A stretch of DNA of 64,000 nt, taken from the NCBI RefSeq assembly GCF_024172085.1, contig NZ_JAMZDZ010000001.1:6634001-6698000 (forward strand), read 5' to 3'. Of the stretch, positions 42,863 to 51,660 are shown in pieces; within the stretch, counting starts at the first letter, position 1, and every line of letters begins with the position of its first letter. Position numbers and translations under genes: made by a program. Origin of the DNA: Hamadaea flava. GTDB taxonomy: Bacteria > Actinomycetota > Actinomycetes > Mycobacteriales > Micromonosporaceae. The notes beneath the pieces are model-generated. The model made no database searches. It was not told the DNA's origin and worked only from the letters and a program-made list of their open reading frames with translations.

Positions 42863-43657
42863 ATGGACGAGGATCCGCACGGCCTCACGCTCGACGGCGT
42901 CACCGTCCAGTTCGGCGGGTTGACCGCCCTGGAGGACGTCCGGCTGACCGTGCCGCCCGGCAAGGTCGTCGGCGTGATCGGGCCCAACGGGGCGGGCAAG
43001 ACCACGTTGTTCAACGTGATCTGCGGGTTCGTCCGGCCCACCCGCGGCGAACTGCGGTTCGGCGGGCGTACGCTGCGGCCGCGTCCGCACCGGCTGGCCG
43101 CGCTCGGCATCGGGCGCACCCTGCAGGGCGTCGGCCTGTTCGCCGGACTGTCCGTCGTGGAGAACGTGATGGCGGGCGCCACGCATACGGCGCGATCAGG
43201 TTTCACCAGCGCGCTGTTGGGGCTGCCCCGCAGCGACCGGGACGAGCGGCGGCTGCGCGACGAGGCCATGGCGCTGCTGACGCAGTTCGGCATCGCCGAG
43301 CACGCCCAGGCGGAGCCCGCCGCCCTGCCCTATCCGGTACGCAAGAAGGTCGCCCTCGCCCGCGCGCTCGCGGCCCGCCCCCGCCTGCTGCTGCTCGACG
43401 AACCAGCGGGCGGCCTCGGCGCGGAGGACATCGCCGAACTGGCGGAGCTGGTCGTGACCCTGCCCGGCCGGGACGACGGCGGCCACTCGGTGATGCTCGT
43501 CGAACACCACATGGACTTCGTGATGTCGGTCTGCGACGAGGTCGCCGTGCTCGACTTCGGCCGCCTCATCGCCGTCGGCCCGCCCGAGACGGTCCGCGAC
43601 GACCCCGCAGTGGCCGAGGCGTACCTGGGTCCGACGCTGGAAGGCAGGACCGCATGA
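42863..43657 (+). CDS. livG: Branched-chain-type ABC importer ATPase LivG
   Basis: The ATG at 42863 lies eight bases after GAAGGGA. The 264-residue product has Walker A GPNGAGKTT, Walker B LLLLDEPAGGL and an H-loop in VEHHMDFV. The LivG insert between them is also present. The ABC signature reads LPYPVRKKVALARAL, so the conserved Gly of LSxGQ is Pro. With LivF it should power uptake through LivH/LivM. The next gene overlaps by ATGA. Confidence 0.93.
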   Translation: MDEDPHGLTLDGVTVQFGGLTALEDVRLTVPPGKVVGVIGPNGAGKTTLFNVICGFVRPTRGELRFGGRTLRPRPHRLAALGIGRTLQGVGLFAGLSVVENVMAGATHTARSGFTSALLGLPRSDRDERRLRDEAMALLTQFGIAEHAQAEPAALPYPVRKKVALARALAARPRLLLLDEPAGGLGAEDIAELAELVVTLPGRDDGGHSVMLVEHHMDFVMSVCDEVAVLDFGRLIAVGPPETVRDDPAVAEAYLGPTLEGRTA

Positions 43658-44367
43658 CGCTGCTTCAGGTGGCGGGTCTCGTCGTCGGCTACGGCGCCGC
43701 GCCGGTGCTGCACGAGGTCGACCTGACCGTACCGCCCGCGACGATCGTGACGGTGCTCGGTGCCAACGGCGCGGGCAAGACGACGCTGCTGCGTACGCTG
43801 TCCGGCCTGCTGCGCCCGATCGGCGGGACCATCCGGTTCGACGGAGGCTCGCTCGCCGGAGTCCCGGTGGAACGGGTGGTACGCCTCGGTCTCGCCCACG
43901 TCCCCGAGGGCCGGGGCGTCGTGGCCGAGCTGACGGTCGAGGAGAATCTGCGGCTCGGCGGCGTATGGCAGGCCGACCGCCGCGACGCCCGGCTGGCCCA
44001 GGACGAGGTCTACGAGCTGTTCCCGGCCTTGGCGGCGCGTCGCCGGCACGCCGGGCACCAGCTGTCCGGCGGCGAACGGCAGATGCTGGCCCTCGGTCGG
44101 GCCCTGGTCGCCCGCCCCCGGCTGCTGCTCCTGGACGAGCCGTCGCTCGGCCTGGCGCCCCGGATCACCGCTCAGATCATGGCGCTGCTCCGGCGGCTCT
44201 GCGACGAGACCGGGCTGGCCGTGCTCCTCGTCGAGCAGAACGTCCGCAGCGCCTTGTCCGTCGCCGACCAGGGGGTCGTCCTGTCCCTCGGCCGGGTCGT
44301 CGCCGCGGCCGACGCCGCTCAGCTGCGCGACGACGCCGGGCTGCGGCACGCGTACTTGGGGTTCTGA
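43654..44367 (+). CDS. livF: Branched-chain-type ABC importer ATPase LivF
   Basis: The 237-residue product has Walker A GANGAGKTT, signature LSGGERQMLALGRAL, Walker B LLLLDEPSLGL and H-loop-like LLVEQNV. All motifs are canonical, unlike the paired LivG. LAHVPEGRGVVAELTVEENL is typical of LivF. Starts four bases inside livG. Confidence 0.95.
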   Translation: MTLLQVAGLVVGYGAAPVLHEVDLTVPPATIVTVLGANGAGKTTLLRTLSGLLRPIGGTIRFDGGSLAGVPVERVVRLGLAHVPEGRGVVAELTVEENLRLGGVWQADRRDARLAQDEVYELFPALAARRRHAGHQLSGGERQMLALGRALVARPRLLLLDEPSLGLAPRITAQIMALLRRLCDETGLAVLLVEQNVRSALSVADQGVVLSLGRVVAAADAAQLRDDAGLRHAYLGF

Positions 44368-44368
44368 C

Positions 44369-45247
44369 ATGGATCGTTTTCTGTTCCTGACCGTCGACGG
44401 CCTCGCCAAGGGCGCGGTCTACGCGGCGTTCGCGCTGGCGGTGGTGCTGATCTGGCGCGCCGCCCGGATCGTCAACTTCGCCCAGGGTGCGATGGCGGTC
44501 GCCACCGTGTACGCCGCCTACAGCGTGACCCAGGCGACCGGGTCGTACTGGCTGGGCTTCGCGGCCGCGCTCGCTTCCGGACTGGTCCTGGGGGCCGGGA
44601 TCGAGCGCGTCGTGATGCGGTTCGTGCCGCACACCTCCCCGCTGAACTCGGTGATCGTGGCGCTCGGGCTGGTCCTGCTGTTGCAGGCGGTCCTCGGCGC
44701 GCTCTACGGCAACGAGTTCCGGCCGGTCGAGACCCCGTTCAGCCGGACGGGCATCACCGTCGGCGGGGTCGCCCTGCTCTCGCGGTACGACCTGTTCGTC
44801 CTCGGCGCGGTGCTGCTCCTGGTCGTGCTGCTGGCGCTGCTGTTCACGCGGACGTCGACCGGCCTGCGGATGCGCTCGGCGGCGTTCGCCCCGGAGGTCT
44901 CGCGGCTGCTCGGCGTCAACGTGGCCGGGCTGCTCACCTTCGGCTGGGCGCTGGCCGCCGCGGTCGGCGCGCTCGCCGGGATGCTCGTCGTCCCGACCGA
45001 ACTCGGCCTGCACCCGAACACCATGGACATGGTCTTCGTCTCGTCGTTCACGGCCGCGGTCGTGGGCGGCCTGGACAGCCCGATCGGCGCGGTCGTCGGC
45101 GGCCTGGCCGTCGGGCTCGTCCTGTCCTACGCCGCCGGATACCTGGGCAGCGACGTCACGCCGATCGCGACGCTCGCCCTTTTGCTGGCCGTGCTCCTGA
45201 TCCGTCCCGGCGGGCTGTTCGCCGGCGTCCGAACGAGGGCCGTATGA
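44369..45247 (+). CDS. livH: Branched-chain-type ABC importer permease LivH
   Basis: The 292-residue membrane protein has about eight spans. AARIVNFAQGAMAVATVYAAY is the LivH signature near the N-terminus, and AAVVGGLDSPIGAVVGGLAVG is the conserved EAA-like loop near the C-terminus. It forms the channel with LivM. One base separates it from livF, and it overlaps livM by ATGA. Confidence 0.95.
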   Translation: MDRFLFLTVDGLAKGAVYAAFALAVVLIWRAARIVNFAQGAMAVATVYAAYSVTQATGSYWLGFAAALASGLVLGAGIERVVMRFVPHTSPLNSVIVALGLVLLLQAVLGALYGNEFRPVETPFSRTGITVGGVALLSRYDLFVLGAVLLLVVLLALLFTRTSTGLRMRSAAFAPEVSRLLGVNVAGLLTFGWALAAAVGALAGMLVVPTELGLHPNTMDMVFVSSFTAAVVGGLDSPIGAVVGGLAVGLVLSYAAGYLGSDVTPIATLALLLAVLLIRPGGLFAGVRTRAV

Positions 45248-46245
45248 CCACACTGGTCCGTCATCTGATGTGGACGGCGATCGCGGCGGCCGCGCTCCTC
45301 GCGGTCACCTACGCGCTGCCGCCGTTCCGGAACTACCAGCTCGCCACGGCGGCGGCGTACCTGTGCGCCACCGCCGGGCTGACCGTCCTGGTCGGACTGA
45401 GCGGGCAGTTGTCGCTCGGGCACGGTGCGGTGATGGCCGTCGGGGCGTACGCCGTCGCGCTGAGCCAGAACCGCCTCGCCGACGCCGGGCTCACCGGAAA
45501 CGGCGTACTGGTGCTGTCGTTGGCGCTGGGCGTGCTGGCCGCGCTCGTCGGGGGCCTGATCGTGGGGCTGGCGGCCGCCCGGTTGCGGGGACCTTACCTG
45601 GCCGGCGTGACGCTGGCCGTCGCCGTCGCGCTGCCCGCTGTCACCACGGTGTGGGCTGGGGTCTTCCACAGCGACCAGGGCCTGAGCGTCTACCTCGACC
45701 CGCCGCCGGCCGGACTCGGCTACGACTTCCCGCTGGAACGCTGGCAGTCCTGGCTGGCCCTGGCCGGAGCGCTGCTCGTCATGCTGCTGCTGGCGAACCT
45801 GCTCCGCAGCCGATTCGGCCGCTCGCTGCGGGCCGTCCGGGACGACGAGGCGGCCGCCCGGCTGGCCGGGATCGACGTCGCGCGTACGCAGGTGCTCGCG
45901 TTCGTGGTGAGCGCGGGATGCGCCGGTCTCGGCGGCGGGCTCCTCGCGGTCCTCACCCAGAGCGTGTCACCGGGGGCGTACTCGCTGACCTTGTCGCTGT
46001 TCCTGCTCATGGCGGTGGTGGTCGGCGGCCTCGGCCGGCTCGCAGGCGCGGTCTGGGGAGCGTTGCTGCTCGTGGTGCTGCCCGACCTCACCCACACGAT
46101 CGTCGCGAGCCTCACGCTCAGTCCGGCCGCCGCGCAGCGGCTGGAGGGCAACCTGCCGCTGGCCGTGTTCGGCCTGACCTTGATCGTCGTCATGATCGCC
46201 GCGCCCGGCGGTGTTCAGGGCGTCGTCCGCCGGCTCCTGCCGTAG
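45244..46245 (+). CDS. livM: Branched-chain-type ABC importer permease LivM
   Basis: The 333-residue membrane protein has about eight to nine spans. GLTVLVGLSGQLSLGHGAVMAVGAYA is the LivM signature, and RSLRAVRDDEAAARLAGIDVARTQVLAFVVSAG is the cytoplasmic coupling segment that contacts the ATPases. It completes the four membrane-side components; the binding-protein gene follows. Confidence 0.95.
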   Translation: MTTLVRHLMWTAIAAAALLAVTYALPPFRNYQLATAAAYLCATAGLTVLVGLSGQLSLGHGAVMAVGAYAVALSQNRLADAGLTGNGVLVLSLALGVLAALVGGLIVGLAAARLRGPYLAGVTLAVAVALPAVTTVWAGVFHSDQGLSVYLDPPPAGLGYDFPLERWQSWLALAGALLVMLLLANLLRSRFGRSLRAVRDDEAAARLAGIDVARTQVLAFVVSAGCAGLGGGLLAVLTQSVSPGAYSLTLSLFLLMAVVVGGLGRLAGAVWGALLLVVLPDLTHTIVASLTLSPAAAQRLEGNLPLAVFGLTLIVVMIAAPGGVQGVVRRLLP

Positions 46246-46291
46246 CCGGTCCCTCGAAAAGTCCCCTTCGAAGATGAAAGGTCGGTGCCTC

Positions 46292-47575
46292 ATGCATCGC
46301 ATAGCACAGCGCGGTCTCGCTCTCGCCGTATGCGTCTCGCTGTTCGCCGCCACCGTCGCGTGCAGCTCCGACGACCAGGGCGGCGGGGGCAAAGCGGCGG
46401 TTCCCGGTGTGACCGACACCGAAATCGTCGTCGGTACGCACATGCCGCTGACCGGGCCCGCGTCGGCGGGCTACTCGAAGATCGCGCCGGCGAGCAAGGC
46501 GTACTTCGACTTCGTCAACGCCAACGGCGGGGTGAACGGCCGCAAGATCACCTACAAGGTCATGGACGACGGCTACAACCCGGCCAACACCCAGCAGGTC
46601 GTGCGGCAGCTCGTCTTGCAGGACAAGGTGTTCGCGATCCTCAACGGACTCGGCACGCCGACCCACTCGGGCGTGCTCGACTTCCTGAAGACCAACCGCG
46701 TGCCGGACCTGTTCGTGGCCTCCGGCAGCCGCAGCTGGGACCAGCCCGACAAGTATCCGGGCACGTTCGGCTTCAACCCCGACTACACCGTCGAGGGCAA
46801 GATCCTCGCGAACTACGTGAAGAGCAACTTCGCCGGGCAGAAGACGTGCTTCCTCGGGCAGAGCGACGACTTCGGCACGGACAGCCTGGCCGGCGTGGAG
46901 AAGGTGCTGGGCAAGGACGGCGTCACCGCCAAGGAGACCTACGTGGTCACCAACACCAACGTCGCCCCGCAGATCGGCGCGTTCAAGACGGCCGGCTGCC
47001 AGGTGGTCATCCTGGCCACGGTGCCCGGCTTCACCGCGCTCGCCCTCGGCACCGCCGCGCGGCTGTCCTACAAGCCGCAGTTCGTCGTCTCCAACGTCGG
47101 CGGCGACCTGCCCACCCTGGCCAAGCTGCTCGGCGAGGCCAAGGGCCTGACCGAAGGGCTGCTCGGCGCGAACTACCTGCCGCTGATGTTCGACGCGAAC
47201 GACCCCTGGATCCAGCTGTTCCAGAAGGTCAACAAGGACTTCGGCGGCGGCGCCGAGTTCGACGGCAACGTCATCTACGGCATGTCGGTGGCGTACCTGT
47301 TCGTGCAGGTGCTCCAGGCCGCTGGGAAGGACCTCAGCCGGGAGTCGCTGCTCGCCGCGGTCGAGAAGGGCGGCTACCAGGGTCCTGGCCTCGCCCCGCT
47401 CCGGTACGCCAAGGGAGACCACTCCGGCTACGGCGGTGAGCGCATGGTGAAGGTGTCCGGTGGAGTGCAGCAGTTCTTCGGTCCCACCTATGAGACCGAC
47501 GAGGCCGACGCCCCGGTGAAGGAGTACGCCGGAACGCCCGCCACCCCGCCCGCCAACGGCGTACCCACCGCCTGA
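46292..47575 (+). CDS. livK: Branched-chain-type ABC importer substrate-binding lipoprotein
   Basis: The ATG at 46292 is about ten bases after AAAGG; an in-frame ATG at 46274 is possible. The 427-residue product has a lipoprotein signal ending at Cys24 (AATVAC), a linker, and a type I binding fold: IVVGTHMPLTGPASAGYSKI, ANGGVNGRKITYKVMDDGYNPAN, FLGQSDDFGTDS. The Leu/Ile/Val-binding family also takes aromatic acids, amides and other acids, so the substrate is open. Given the neighbours, a carboxylic acid or alcohol destined for acyl-CoA oxidation is plausible. Confidence 0.93.
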   Translation: MHRIAQRGLALAVCVSLFAATVACSSDDQGGGGKAAVPGVTDTEIVVGTHMPLTGPASAGYSKIAPASKAYFDFVNANGGVNGRKITYKVMDDGYNPANTQQVVRQLVLQDKVFAILNGLGTPTHSGVLDFLKTNRVPDLFVASGSRSWDQPDKYPGTFGFNPDYTVEGKILANYVKSNFAGQKTCFLGQSDDFGTDSLAGVEKVLGKDGVTAKETYVVTNTNVAPQIGAFKTAGCQVVILATVPGFTALALGTAARLSYKPQFVVSNVGGDLPTLAKLLGEAKGLTEGLLGANYLPLMFDANDPWIQLFQKVNKDFGGGAEFDGNVIYGMSVAYLFVQVLQAAGKDLSRESLLAAVEKGGYQGPGLAPLRYAKGDHSGYGGERMVKVSGGVQQFFGPTYETDEADAPVKEYAGTPATPPANGVPTA

Positions 47576-47641
47576 CGGGTTCGCTCGCCGGGATCCGGGC
47601 AGTGCCCTGGGTCCCGGCGCCGCCCGATCTAGACTGCACGG

Positions 47642-48265
47642 ATGACCGGCGTCGGGACCACCACCGGCCGGGTCGACGGCCGGACGCTGCGGGCCGAGCG
47701 GACCCGGGCCGCGATCGTGGACGCCCACTTGGCCTTGATCGGCACGGGCGACCTTCGCCCGACCGGCGAGCGGATCGCCGAGCGGGCCGGGATCTCGCTC
47801 CGGGCGCTGTGGACGAACTTCAAGGACATGGAGGCGTTGTTCGCCGCGTCCGGGGAGAAGCTCGCCGAACGGCAGGCGGCCGCGCATCGGCCCATCGAAT
47901 CGGGGCTGCCGCTGCCGCAGCGGATCGAGGCGTACTGCGAGCAGCGGGCGCGGATGCTGGAGATGCTCGCGCCGTGTGCGCGGGCGGCAGCGTTGCGCGA
48001 ACCGTTCTCCGCTCAGCTGAAGGAGAACCGGGTCAAGGCCATCGCGCTGGTCCGGGCCGAGATCGAGGAGGTCTTCGCGACCGAGCTGGCCTTGGCCGGA
48101 CCCGGTGACGGCCAGCTCCTCCAGGCCCTGGTCGTGGCGAGCACCTGGGCCTCCTGGTCGATGCTGCGCGACGAGCTGGGCCTCGACCTCGACGCCGCCC
48201 GGGGCGTACTGGCCCGGACGGTGTCGGCTCTGCTCGCCGCGGCGATCACCAACAGCCTGCGTTAG
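47642..48265 (+). CDS. TetR/AcrR-family regulator of the importer cluster
   Basis: The ATG has TAGACT six bases upstream, so it is transcribed separately from livK. The 207-residue product has an N-terminal HTH (AHLALIGTGDLRPTGERIAERAGISLRALWTNFKDMEALFAA). The C-terminal ligand domain is helical (LEMLAPCARAAALREPFSAQL). It is the closest candidate to bind the palindrome at 42812-42826. Its last four bases overlap the end of the convergent alcohol dehydrogenase gene. Confidence 0.9.
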   Translation: MTGVGTTTGRVDGRTLRAERTRAAIVDAHLALIGTGDLRPTGERIAERAGISLRALWTNFKDMEALFAASGEKLAERQAAAHRPIESGLPLPQRIEAYCEQRARMLEMLAPCARAAALREPFSAQLKENRVKAIALVRAEIEEVFATELALAGPGDGQLLQALVVASTWASWSMLRDELGLDLDAARGVLARTVSALLAAAITNSLR

Positions 48266-49329
48266 AACAGCACTACCGAGCGCGCGCCCTCGCCCCGGCC
48301 CAGCCGCTCCAGCGCGGTGGGGACCTCGTCGAGGCCGATCCGATGGCTGATCAGCGGCCGGAGATCCAGCTCGCCGGCCAGTACCGCGGCGGCCAGGCCC
48401 GGCAGGTCCCGATCGGGATCGGCTGAGCCGTAGACGGACGACCGCAGCGTCCGGGCCGAGTGGAAGATGTCCAATGCGGACAGTCCGACGACGTCGTCGC
48501 GCTTGCCGATGCCCACCACGGTCACCCGGCCACCTCGGCGGGTGCTCTTCCAGGCCGCGGTGATGCTCGCGGACCGGCCGACGCACTCGAAGGCGTGGTC
48601 CGCGCCCCGGCCGCCGGTGCGTACGCGGATCGCCTTGATCAACGCGTCGTCGCTCAGCAGGAAGTCGGTGGCCCCGGCCGCCAGCGCGAGCGAGCGCTTG
48701 GCCTCGGTGAGGTCGACGGCGATCACCGGATCGGCCCCGGCCGCTCGCGCGGCGAGGACGACGGACAAGCCGACGCCGCCCAGCCCCAGCACCACCACCG
48801 AATCGCCGGCCCGCACTCCGGCCGTGTTCTGGACCGCGCCGACCCCGGTCAACGCGGCGCACCCCAGCAACGCCGCCTGCTCCGCCGGCACCCCTTCCGG
48901 TACGCCGATCAGCGCCTCTTCGCGTACCACCACCTGCTCGGCGAAGGACCCGAGACCGAGCGTGAGGTTGAGCGGGGTGCCGTCGCCCGCGAAGCCGCCC
49001 GGGAAGGACGGGATGCCGGAGGTCTCGCAGATCCACGGCTCGCCGTGGGTGCAGTACCAGCAGGTGCGGCAGGCGGGCGACCAGTTGAGCACGACGTGAT
49101 CGCCGGGCTTGGCCCGGGTGACGCCGGGGCCGACCTCCTCGACCACCCCGGCCGCTTCGTGCCCGAGGACCAGCGGGAAGGTCGGGGCGAGCGTGCCGTT
49201 GATCATCGAGAGGTCGGTGTGGCAGACGCCGGCCGCGGTGACGCGGACCCGGGCCAGGCCGGGACCGACCTCGGGCAGGGTGATCTCCTCGACCGTGATC
49301 TGGTCGCGGAAGACGACGGCCCGGGTCAT
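48262..49329 (-). CDS. Zinc-dependent alcohol dehydrogenase
   Basis: The 355-residue medium-chain dehydrogenase has catalytic zinc ligands in AAGVCHTD, LGHEAAG and LLGCAALTG. The structural zinc Cys set is CRTCWYCTHGEPWIC, and the NAD(P) site is GLGGVG with an Asp after the second strand (IAVDLTEAK), favouring NAD. It should oxidise a primary alcohol to the aldehyde. The ATG overlaps the stop of the aldehyde dehydrogenase gene by four bases, so both enzymes are translationally coupled. Confidence 0.95.
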   Translation of the reverse strand: MTRAVVFRDQITVEEITLPEVGPGLARVRVTAAGVCHTDLSMINGTLAPTFPLVLGHEAAGVVEEVGPGVTRAKPGDHVVLNWSPACRTCWYCTHGEPWICETSGIPSFPGGFAGDGTPLNLTLGLGSFAEQVVVREEALIGVPEGVPAEQAALLGCAALTGVGAVQNTAGVRAGDSVVVLGLGGVGLSVVLAARAAGADPVIAVDLTEAKRSLALAAGATDFLLSDDALIKAIRVRTGGRGADHAFECVGRSASITAAWKSTRRGGRVTVVGIGKRDDVVGLSALDIFHSARTLRSSVYGSADPDRDLPGLAAAVLAGELDLRPLISHRIGLDEVPTALERLGRGEGARSVVLF

Positions 49330-50753
49330 CGCTGCACGGCCTTGACCTGCTGGAACTCCTCCAGGCCGAAGGCGCCGAGTTCGCGGCCGAGGCCGGACTG
49401 CTTGTAGCCGCCGAACGGGGCCAGCGGGTTGAACGAGGCGCCGTTGACGTCGACCGCACCGGTACGCATTCGCCGCGCGACCGCCAGTGCCCGGTCGGGG
49501 TCACTTGACCACACCGCACCGGCCAGGCCGTAGCGTGAGTCGTTGGCGATGGCGACCGCCTCGTCGTCGTCGCCGAACGGGATCACGGCGAGCACGGGGC
49601 CGAAGATCTCCTCCTGCGCGACCGTCGACTTCGGATCGACGTCGGCGAGCACGGTCGGCGCCACGAAATACCCCCGATCCGGTACGCCCTCCGGCGTTAT
49701 CGCGGTCGCACCCTCCTCGCGGCCTTGCCGGAGGAAGCCGTGGACTCGTTGCCGCTGCGCCGCGCTGGCCAGCGGACCGAGCCGGGTCGTCTCCTCGAAC
49801 GGATCGCCCATCGCGTACGCCGTCGCCGCCTGCGCGGCCAGGTCGAGCGCTTCGGCGTACCGGGTGGCCGGGACGAGCATCCGAGTCCACGCCGTGCACG
49901 TCTGACCGGCGTTGAGGAAGGCGTTGGCCACCCCGACCTTCACCGCGCGCCCCAGCTCGGCGTCGTCGAGGATCACGTTGGCGGACTTGCCGCCCAGTTC
50001 CAGGGAGACCTTGGCGATCCGGTCGGCGGCCAGGTGACTGATCCGGCGGCCGGTCGCGGTCGAGCCGGTGAACGACACCATGTCCACATCGGAGTGACCG
50101 GCGATCGCCGCGCCCACCTCCGATCCGGTGCCCGGGACGAGGTTGGCCACGCCCGGCGGCAGCCCGGCCTCGTGCACCGCGTCGAACAACAGGTACGCCA
50201 CCAGCGGAGTCAGCTCGCTGGGCTTGAGCACGACGGTGCACCCGGCGGCGAGGGCGGCGGCCACCTTGGCCATGACCTGATGGAGCGGATAGTTCCACGG
50301 AGTGATCGCGCCGACGACGCCGACGGGTTCGCGCAGGATCAGGGAGTTCCCGACCTCCACCTCCGGCTCCGGGGTCGCGGCCATTCGCACGTACCCGTCC
50401 AGGACGGTCAGCGGCAGGCCGGTCTGCACCCGGGCGGACACCTTGATCGGCGTACCCAGTTCGCCGGTCACGGTGGTGGCGATCTCGTCCGCACGCTTGG
50501 CCAGGCTGTCGTGCAGCCTTCGCAGGTAGTCCGAGCGCTGTTGTGGGGACAGCGCGGCCCACGGCCCGAACGCGTTCCTGGCCGCTGCGACCGCTTCGTC
50601 CACGTCGGCGGGCGTACCCGCGGGGACGTGCGCGACGACCCGCTCGGTGAACGGATCCTCGACGGCGATGGACCCGCCGCCTTGAGCGGGTCGCCACCGC
50701 CCGCCGATGTACAGCTCGCCACGATCGGCCGGAGTGAAGTCCGCGCGCGCCAT
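49326..50753 (-). CDS. Aldehyde dehydrogenase family enzyme
   Basis: The ATG at 50753 follows GAGGGG; 475 residues. GAITPWNYPLHQVMAKVA, GSTATGRRI, VSLELGGKSANVIL (general-base Glu) and LNAGQTCTAWTR (catalytic Cys) are present. APFGGYKQSGLGRE ends the fold. It oxidises an aldehyde to the acid with NAD(P). First gene of the operon with the alcohol dehydrogenase, and preceded by a candidate operator (50764-50784). Confidence 0.95.
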   Translation of the reverse strand: MARADFTPADRGELYIGGRWRPAQGGGSIAVEDPFTERVVAHVPAGTPADVDEAVAAARNAFGPWAALSPQQRSDYLRRLHDSLAKRADEIATTVTGELGTPIKVSARVQTGLPLTVLDGYVRMAATPEPEVEVGNSLILREPVGVVGAITPWNYPLHQVMAKVAAALAAGCTVVLKPSELTPLVAYLLFDAVHEAGLPPGVANLVPGTGSEVGAAIAGHSDVDMVSFTGSTATGRRISHLAADRIAKVSLELGGKSANVILDDAELGRAVKVGVANAFLNAGQTCTAWTRMLVPATRYAEALDLAAQAATAYAMGDPFEETTRLGPLASAAQRQRVHGFLRQGREEGATAITPEGVPDRGYFVAPTVLADVDPKSTVAQEEIFGPVLAVIPFGDDDEAVAIANDSRYGLAGAVWSSDPDRALAVARRMRTGAVDVNGASFNPLAPFGGYKQSGLGRELGAFGLEEFQQVKAVQR

Positions 50754-50763
50754 GTCGCCCCTC

Positions 50764-50784
50764 TTAACTATCAGTGGAAGTTTT
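50764..50784 (-). promoter_or_regulatory. Candidate TetR operator before the aldehyde/alcohol dehydrogenase operon
   Basis: On the minus strand it reads AAAACTT then CCACTGA then TAGTTAA. It matches the site at 51635-51655 at 16 of 21 positions, with the AAAACTT and TAGTT blocks conserved. It begins 10 nt before the start codon and overlaps a likely -10 (TAGTTA). Confidence 0.5.
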
Positions 50785-50831
50785 ACCGTAGCGGCGCGGT
50801 TTCCACCCGGCAACCCCTTGCGCTCGTCAGG

Positions 50832-50892
50832 TGCGGATCACGGTTACGCATGCTTCCGGCAGCCGAGATGGCCTGCGTAACCGTGATCCGCA
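50832..50892. repeat. 61-nt palindromic intergenic element, copy 2
   Basis: TGCGGATCACGGTTACGCA pairs perfectly with its complement (19 bp, 23-nt loop). It has the same length as, and a near-identical left arm to, copy 1 at 13938-13998. It lies between the TetR stop and the aldehyde dehydrogenase promoter, 28 nt past the TetR stop. Confidence 0.85.
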
Positions 50893-50920
50893 GGGAATGC
50901 GATGGGGCCGGATGAGCGGG

Positions 50921-51577
50921 TCAGGGGTAGGTGGACAGGGGCGGGAGCGGGCCGATGATCCGCTCGTACTCCGCGCTCAGGCCGGTGAGCAACGCGTCGA
51001 GCCCCAGCGCGAAGGCGCCCTCGTCGACGCTCTTCTGGTGCTCGGCGAGCAGGTGCGCCTGGCTCAGGTGCGGGTATCGGCCGTCGTAGAACTCCGGGTC
51101 CTCGACGAAGCCCCGGGCGAACGAGCCCAGCGCGGAGCCGGCGACGAGATAGCGCATGAGCGCGCCGATGTGGGTCGCCCGCGCGTGCGGCCAGCCCGCG
51201 TCGACGAGGCCGCCGTAGACCGCGTCGGCCATGGCCAGGGCCGCCGGCCGCCGGCCCGGACCCTGGGCGAGGAACGGGACGATGTTCGGGTGGGCGGCCA
51301 GGGCGTCCCGATACGAGCGGCCCCACAGCCGCAGGGCGACCCGCCAGTCGTACCGCCCGAAGAAGGACGTGTCGACCTGCTCGATCACGGCGTCCGCAGC
51401 CGCGTCGAGGATCTCGTCCTTGGTGGGGAAGTGGTTGTACAGCGACGGACCGCGTACGCCCAGCTCGGTCGCGAGGCGGCGGGTGGAGAGCGCGTCGAGC
51501 CCCTCCGCGTCGACGAGCGCCAGCGCGGCGGCCACGATGCGTTCGCGGCTCAGCAGAGCCGTGCGGGGCCTGGCCAT
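50921..51577 (-). CDS. TetR-family regulator between the dehydrogenase operons
   Basis: GGGAGG lies six bases before the ATG. The 218-residue product has an N-terminal HTH (RIVAAALALVDAEGLDALSTRRLATELGVRGPSLYNHFPTKDEIL) and a helical effector domain. It is divergent from an acyl-CoA dehydrogenase operon and tandem with the aldehyde dehydrogenase operon. Both have a shared candidate operator, so it probably controls both, and itself. An acyl-CoA or aldehyde effector is plausible but unproven. Confidence 0.92.
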   Translation of the reverse strand: MARPRTALLSRERIVAAALALVDAEGLDALSTRRLATELGVRGPSLYNHFPTKDEILDAAADAVIEQVDTSFFGRYDWRVALRLWGRSYRDALAAHPNIVPFLAQGPGRRPAALAMADAVYGGLVDAGWPHARATHIGALMRYLVAGSALGSFARGFVEDPEFYDGRYPHLSQAHLLAEHQKSVDEGAFALGLDALLTGLSAEYERIIGPLPPLSTYP

Positions 51578-51634
51578 GGACGTCCTCCCGTGATCCGTTG
51601 GCTGAACTGTATCGGGCCGGGGTCTGGACGGCAG

Positions 51635-51655
51635 AAAACTTACAGCGCTAGTTTA
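51635..51655 (+). promoter_or_regulatory. Candidate TetR operator in the tetR/acyl-CoA dehydrogenase divergent region
   Basis: It reads AAAACTT then ACAGCGC then TAGTTTA. The central AGCGCT is palindromic and the -10 box TAGTTT (six bases before the acyl-CoA dehydrogenase ATG) is inside it, so a bound repressor would block the promoter. It matches the site at 50764-50784 at 16 of 21 positions. Confidence 0.55.
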
Positions 51656-51660
51656 TCGCC

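Noticed and set aside
46190-49519. 1109-codon open frame on the minus strand
   Set aside because: It crosses livK, a TetR gene and the alcohol dehydrogenase gene in the wrong frame and has no recognisable motif.
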